The position numbers and the translations under genes are program-made. Shown here piece by piece: positions 6,998 through 9,685 of a stretch of DNA of 9,685 nucleotides. Position 1 is the first letter of the stretch. Each line of letters starts with the position of its first letter. The stretch covers positions 1 to 9,685 of the forward strand of contig CALAKR010000039.1 of the NCBI GenBank assembly GCA_937923225.1, given 5' to 3'. Source of the DNA: an uncultured Aquabacterium sp. GTDB lineage: Bacteria > Pseudomonadota > Gammaproteobacteria > Burkholderiales > Burkholderiaceae_C. Below the pieces are notes generated by a model, which was given only the letters and a program-made list of their open reading frames with translations, was not told where the DNA came from and ran no database searches.

Positions 6998-8053
6998 ATG
7001 CCATTCCAGCTTTTCCGCCACAGCCTGCGTGCTTGCGGCCTGACCCTGGGCCTGTCCCTGGGCATGGCGCACGCAGGCTCTCTGACTGTCAGCCATGGCG
7101 CAGCCCAGCCGACGCCATCCGAATCCCCCAGCCCGGCGCAATGGCTGCGCCTGATCGGCCAGGCCGCGCGCCAGAGCAGCTATGAGGGCACCGTGATGAT
7201 GAGCTCGGCAGGGCGCTCCAGCAGCGTCCAGGTCAGCCATCGTGTCAGCGGTGAGGAGTTGTTCGAGAAGATCGAACCGCTTGATGGCCCTGAGCGCCAG
7301 ATCTACCGTCACAACGACGACATCCAGATCCTTTGGCCGCACAAGAAGACTGTGCTCGTGCAGCAGCGTGGTGCCTTGCTGGGCATGCCCCGGCCCTGGG
7401 CGCAGCTCGACGAGCGCGTGGCCGATTTCTATCAGATCGACCTGGCCGGCCAGCAGCGCTGGGCAGGCCATGCCTCGACCGTGCTGCTGCTGCGTGCGCG
7501 TGATCAGTTCCGGTATGGGCAGAGGGTGTGGGCCGAGCAACGCTCGGGTCTGGTCCTGCGTGCCGAAACACTCGCGCCCAGCGGCCAGGTGCTGGAATGG
7601 ACAGCATTCACGCAGGTGAACGTGGGCCCCACCGTGGCCCGCGGCTGGACCATGCCGGATGCCAAGTCCCTGGGGGGCTGGCGCGTGGTGCGCAGTGACC
7701 TCAAGAAGACCACCTTGCCGCAAGAGGGCTGGCAGCTCAATGACCTGCCCCCTGGTTTTCGCCTGCTGACCTGTGTGCGCCGTGGTGCCTCGGGCATGCC
7801 GCCATCCCTGGCCGCGAGCGAGCCTGCCGCGCAGGCCTCCGAGGTGGTACAGGCCGTGTTCGGTGATGGTGTCACCCATGTCTCGGTGTTCATCGAACCC
7901 TTCGATGCCCGCCGGCATGGCCGCGAGATGATGCTGGCGCAGGGTGCCACGCAAACGCTCAAGCGCCGCGTAGGCGACTGGTGGCTCACGGTGGTGGGTG
8001 ATGTGCCGGCGGCCACGGTCGTGCGTTTCGCGGGCGCGTTTGCGCGGCCATGA
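6998..8053 (+). CDS. rseB: Periplasmic sigma-E modulator RseB/MucB
   Basis: RseB binds the periplasmic part of RseA and shields it from the site-1 protease; in E. coli it releases RseA on sensing mislocalised lipopolysaccharide and outer-membrane protein signals. The 351-residue product starts with a signal peptide (positive residues, GLTLGLSLG core, cleavage probably after AHA at residue 26). It is followed by the LolA-like N-terminal domain (about 47-210; SYEGTVMMSS, ERQIYRHND, VWAEQRSGLVLRAETL) and the C-terminal domain (about 225-348; VFGDGVTHVSVFIEPF, GDWWLTVVGDVPAATVVRFA). ATG 6998 gives the better start codon. GTG 6983 is in frame, adds five residues, has GAAGGG 11 bases before it and cannot be excluded. 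The gene lies 43 bases after rseA, probably cotranscribed. A Cys at residue 13 lies in the n-region/core of the signal and does not form a convincing lipobox. Confidence 0.93.
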   Translation: MPFQLFRHSLRACGLTLGLSLGMAHAGSLTVSHGAAQPTPSESPSPAQWLRLIGQAARQSSYEGTVMMSSAGRSSSVQVSHRVSGEELFEKIEPLDGPERQIYRHNDDIQILWPHKKTVLVQQRGALLGMPRPWAQLDERVADFYQIDLAGQQRWAGHASTVLLLRARDQFRYGQRVWAEQRSGLVLRAETLAPSGQVLEWTAFTQVNVGPTVARGWTMPDAKSLGGWRVVRSDLKKTTLPQEGWQLNDLPPGFRLLTCVRRGASGMPPSLAASEPAAQASEVVQAVFGDGVTHVSVFIEPFDARRHGREMMLAQGATQTLKRRVGDWWLTVVGDVPAATVVRFAGAFARP

Positions 8054-8064
8054 CAGGTTGCCGC

Positions 8065-8085
8065 CTCATGCGCGCAGCGCATGAG
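8065..8085. repeat. 9-bp perfect hairpin after rseB
   Basis: CTCATGCGC (8065-8073) and GCGCATGAG (8077-8085) are exact reverse complements with a three-base loop, beginning 12 bases after the rseB stop. No T run follows, so it is a poor intrinsic terminator. It could stabilise the 3' end of the rseB message or set off degP. The 8-bp palindrome AGCTAGCT (8084-8091) abuts it. Confidence 0.5.
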
Positions 8086-8129
8086 CTAGCTACCTTTACC
8101 GCCTGTTTACCGTCCAGACAACGATTCGT

Positions 8130-8172
8130 GCCTTCAAGGCACTGAACTGTGGTTCACACTTCGAGTTTCAGA
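8130..8172 (+). promoter_or_regulatory. Candidate control region of the degP-type gene
   Basis: This part of the 148-base rseB-degP gap holds GCCTT-C-AAGGC (8130-8140) and the inverted repeat TGAAC-TGTG-GTTCA (8143-8156). TGAACTG at 8143-8149 resembles the sigma-E -35 box, and TCAGA at 8168-8172 resembles a -10 box. The spacer is 18 bases, two more than usual, so a sigma-E promoter here is only possible. In E. coli degP is a sigma-E target. No convincing sigma-70 promoter was seen in the gap. Confidence 0.25.
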
Positions 8173-8201
8173 CGTTTCTTTCTCATTCGAGGCTTTCGTC
8201 C

Positions 8202-9685
8202 ATGACCTTGTCGATCTTTTCCCAGTCCATGCCCCGCCTGACCGCGTTGTCGCGTGCAGGGGTCGTGATGTCGATGGCCGGTGTGCTGGCCGGTGGCGCG
8301 CTGCTGCCCCTGTCTGCCAAGGCACAACCAGCGCCCGGCACGGCCGTGGTGCCCGTGGCACCGCTCGTGCGCGGCCTGCCCGATTTCACAGATCTGGTCG
8401 ACAAGGTAGGGCCCTCGGTCGTGAACATCCGCACCACGCAGCGTGTGCAGGTGGGCCGCCCCGGCACCGGTGAGATGGACGAGCAGATGCAGGAGTTCTT
8501 CCGCCGCTTCTTCGGCATGCCGCTGCCAGGCCAGCCCGTGCCCAAGCAGAACAAGCCCAAGGGCAAGGGCGAGAACGCCGAGCCGCAAAGCGAAGAGCGC
8601 CCGCGTGGCGTGGGCTCGGGTTTCATCCTCACGGCCGATGGCTTCATCATGACCAACGCCCATGTGGTCGACGGTGCCGATGAGGTCTACGTCACGCTCA
8701 CGGACCAGCGCGAGCTCAAGGCCAAGATCGTGGGTGTGGACAAGCGCACCGACGTGGCCGTGGTCAAGATCGAGGCTCCCAACCTGCCCGCCGTGCGGGT
8801 GGGCGATGTCAGCAAGCTCAAGGTGGGCGAATGGGTGATGGCCATCGGCTCGCCCTTCGGGCTGGAGAACAGCGTCACCGCGGGCATCGTCAGCGCCAAG
8901 TCGCGCGACACGGGTGAAGAAATCCGCTTCATCCAGACCGATGTGGCGGTGAACCCCGGCAACTCCGGCGGCCCCCTGATCAACATGCGTGGCGAGGTGG
9001 TGGGCATCAACTCGCAGATCCTGAGCCGCTCTGGCGGTTTCATGGGCATCTCTTTCTCGATCCCCATCGACGATGCGATCCGCGTGGCCGATCAACTGCG
9101 GGCCAACGGCAAGGTGGTGCGTGGCCGTATCGGCGTGTCCATCGAGCCGGTCAGCAAGGAAGTGGCTGATTCGCTGGGGCTGGCCAAGCCGCAAGGCGCC
9201 GTGGTGCGCATGGTCGAACCTGGTGGTCCGGCAGACAAGGCGGGGCTGGAAGCCGGCGACATCATCACGCGCTTCAACAACGTGGTGGTGGACAAGGCCG
9301 GTGATCTGCCTCGCCTGGTGGGTGCCACCAAGCCGGGCAGCAAGGCCACGCTGCAGGTGTTCCGTCGCGGTGCCTACAAGGACCTGTCGGTCAATGTGGT
9401 CGAGCTCGACGACAAGCCCAAGCAGTCGGCTGCAGCTGGTGCACCGAGCGCACCGGGCAAGTCAGAGGCCAAGCTCGCAGGCACCGTGCTGGGCCTGGAG
9501 CTGGCCAACCTGAGCGCCGAGCAAAAGCGTGATCTCAAGGTCAACGGCGGTGTGCTGGTGATCGATGCCGACGGGCCTTCCGAGCGTTCCGGCCTGCGTG
9601 AAGGCGATGTGATCCTGGCGATCGCCAATGTGCAGGTGGCCGACGTCAAGCAGTTCGAGACCGTGTTGGCCAAGGTGGACCGCAG
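8202..9685 (+). CDS. degP: Periplasmic serine protease/chaperone of the DegP/HtrA (MucD) family, 3' end missing
   Basis: This protease degrades or refolds damaged periplasmic and outer-membrane proteins. The visible 494 residues begin with a signal sequence (hydrophobic about 20-38, probable cleavage after SAKA, residue 41). The trypsin-like domain has catalytic His154 (TNAHVV), Asp184 (RTDVAV) and Ser255 (NPGNSGGPL). The first PDZ domain spans about 305-400 and the second starts about 425 and runs off the window. Between the first strand and GSGFILTADG lies a charged, Lys/Glu-rich LA-loop-like insert (about 90-135). ATG 8202 has GAGG nine bases before it; an in-frame ATG at 8229 would shorten the signal peptide. 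Two PDZ domains place it with DegP/DegQ/MucD rather than DegS. Its place after rseB suits a sigma-E module; the name mucD would be equally fair. Confidence 0.95.
   Translation, partial: MTLSIFSQSMPRLTALSRAGVVMSMAGVLAGGALLPLSAKAQPAPGTAVVPVAPLVRGLPDFTDLVDKVGPSVVNIRTTQRVQVGRPGTGEMDEQMQEFFRRFFGMPLPGQPVPKQNKPKGKGENAEPQSEERPRGVGSGFILTADGFIMTNAHVVDGADEVYVTLTDQRELKAKIVGVDKRTDVAVVKIEAPNLPAVRVGDVSKLKVGEWVMAIGSPFGLENSVTAGIVSAKSRDTGEEIRFIQTDVAVNPGNSGGPLINMRGEVVGINSQILSRSGGFMGISFSIPIDDAIRVADQLRANGKVVRGRIGVSIEPVSKEVADSLGLAKPQGAVVRMVEPGGPADKAGLEAGDIITRFNNVVVDKAGDLPRLVGATKPGSKATLQVFRRGAYKDLSVNVVELDDKPKQSAAAGAPSAPGKSEAKLAGTVLGLELANLSAEQKRDLKVNGGVLVIDADGPSERSGLREGDVILAIANVQVADVKQFETVLAKVDR

Noticed and set aside
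6061..7954. Long minus-strand open frames opposite rseA and rseB (6061-7065 and 6830-7954)
   Set aside because: Both are shadows of rseA and rseB. The products are Gly/His/Gln-rich without motifs, and the + strand frames have clear family signatures.
8154..9194. A 346-codon minus-strand frame opposite the protease gene
   Set aside because: The + strand holds the complete HtrA catalytic triad and PDZ domains. The antisense product is His/Asp/Leu-rich with no recognisable domain.

Overview
The window is GC-rich, densely coded on the + strand only, and looks like chromosomal DNA of a betaproteobacterium. The order plsX-fabH-fabD-fabG-acpP-fabF, followed at once by a small membrane protein, rpoE, rseA, rseB and a degP/mucD-type protease, is an arrangement I associate with Burkholderiales, most likely Comamonadaceae or a near relative. 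That placement rests on gene order and protein character, not on a database search. I see no mobile element, CRISPR array, rRNA, tRNA or sign of recent transfer.

Region 1 (1-4774) is the type II fatty acid synthesis cluster. It holds the 3' end of plsX (phospholipid acyl-phosphate synthesis), fabH (initiating condensation), fabD (malonyl loading onto ACP), fabG (ketoacyl-ACP reduction), acpP (acyl carrier protein) and fabF (elongating condensation). All visible catalytic residues are intact. acpP is set apart from its neighbours. Upstream lie two perfect 8-bp inverted repeats, a possible promoter and the strongest Shine-Dalgarno sequence of the fab genes; downstream lies a hairpin terminator with a cTTCGg loop. 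This fits separate high-level expression of the carrier protein.

Region 2 (4771-9685) is an envelope-stress module. It holds a two-helix membrane protein that resembles YgfX/CptA, sigma-E (rpoE), its membrane anti-sigma factor (rseA), the periplasmic modulator rseB, and a periplasmic HtrA-family serine protease cut off by the window end. The YgfX-like gene overlaps both fabF and rpoE by stop/start overlaps, so the fatty acid genes and the stress sigma factor are physically and probably translationally linked. A good match to a sigma-E promoter lies between rpoE and rseA, which would give sigma-E control over its own inhibitor.

No stretch longer than 150 bases lacks a gene. The core genes are ordinary. 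The items most worth a second look are the YgfX-like linker gene, the rseA promoter with a possible attenuator before it, and the paired inverted repeats before acpP.
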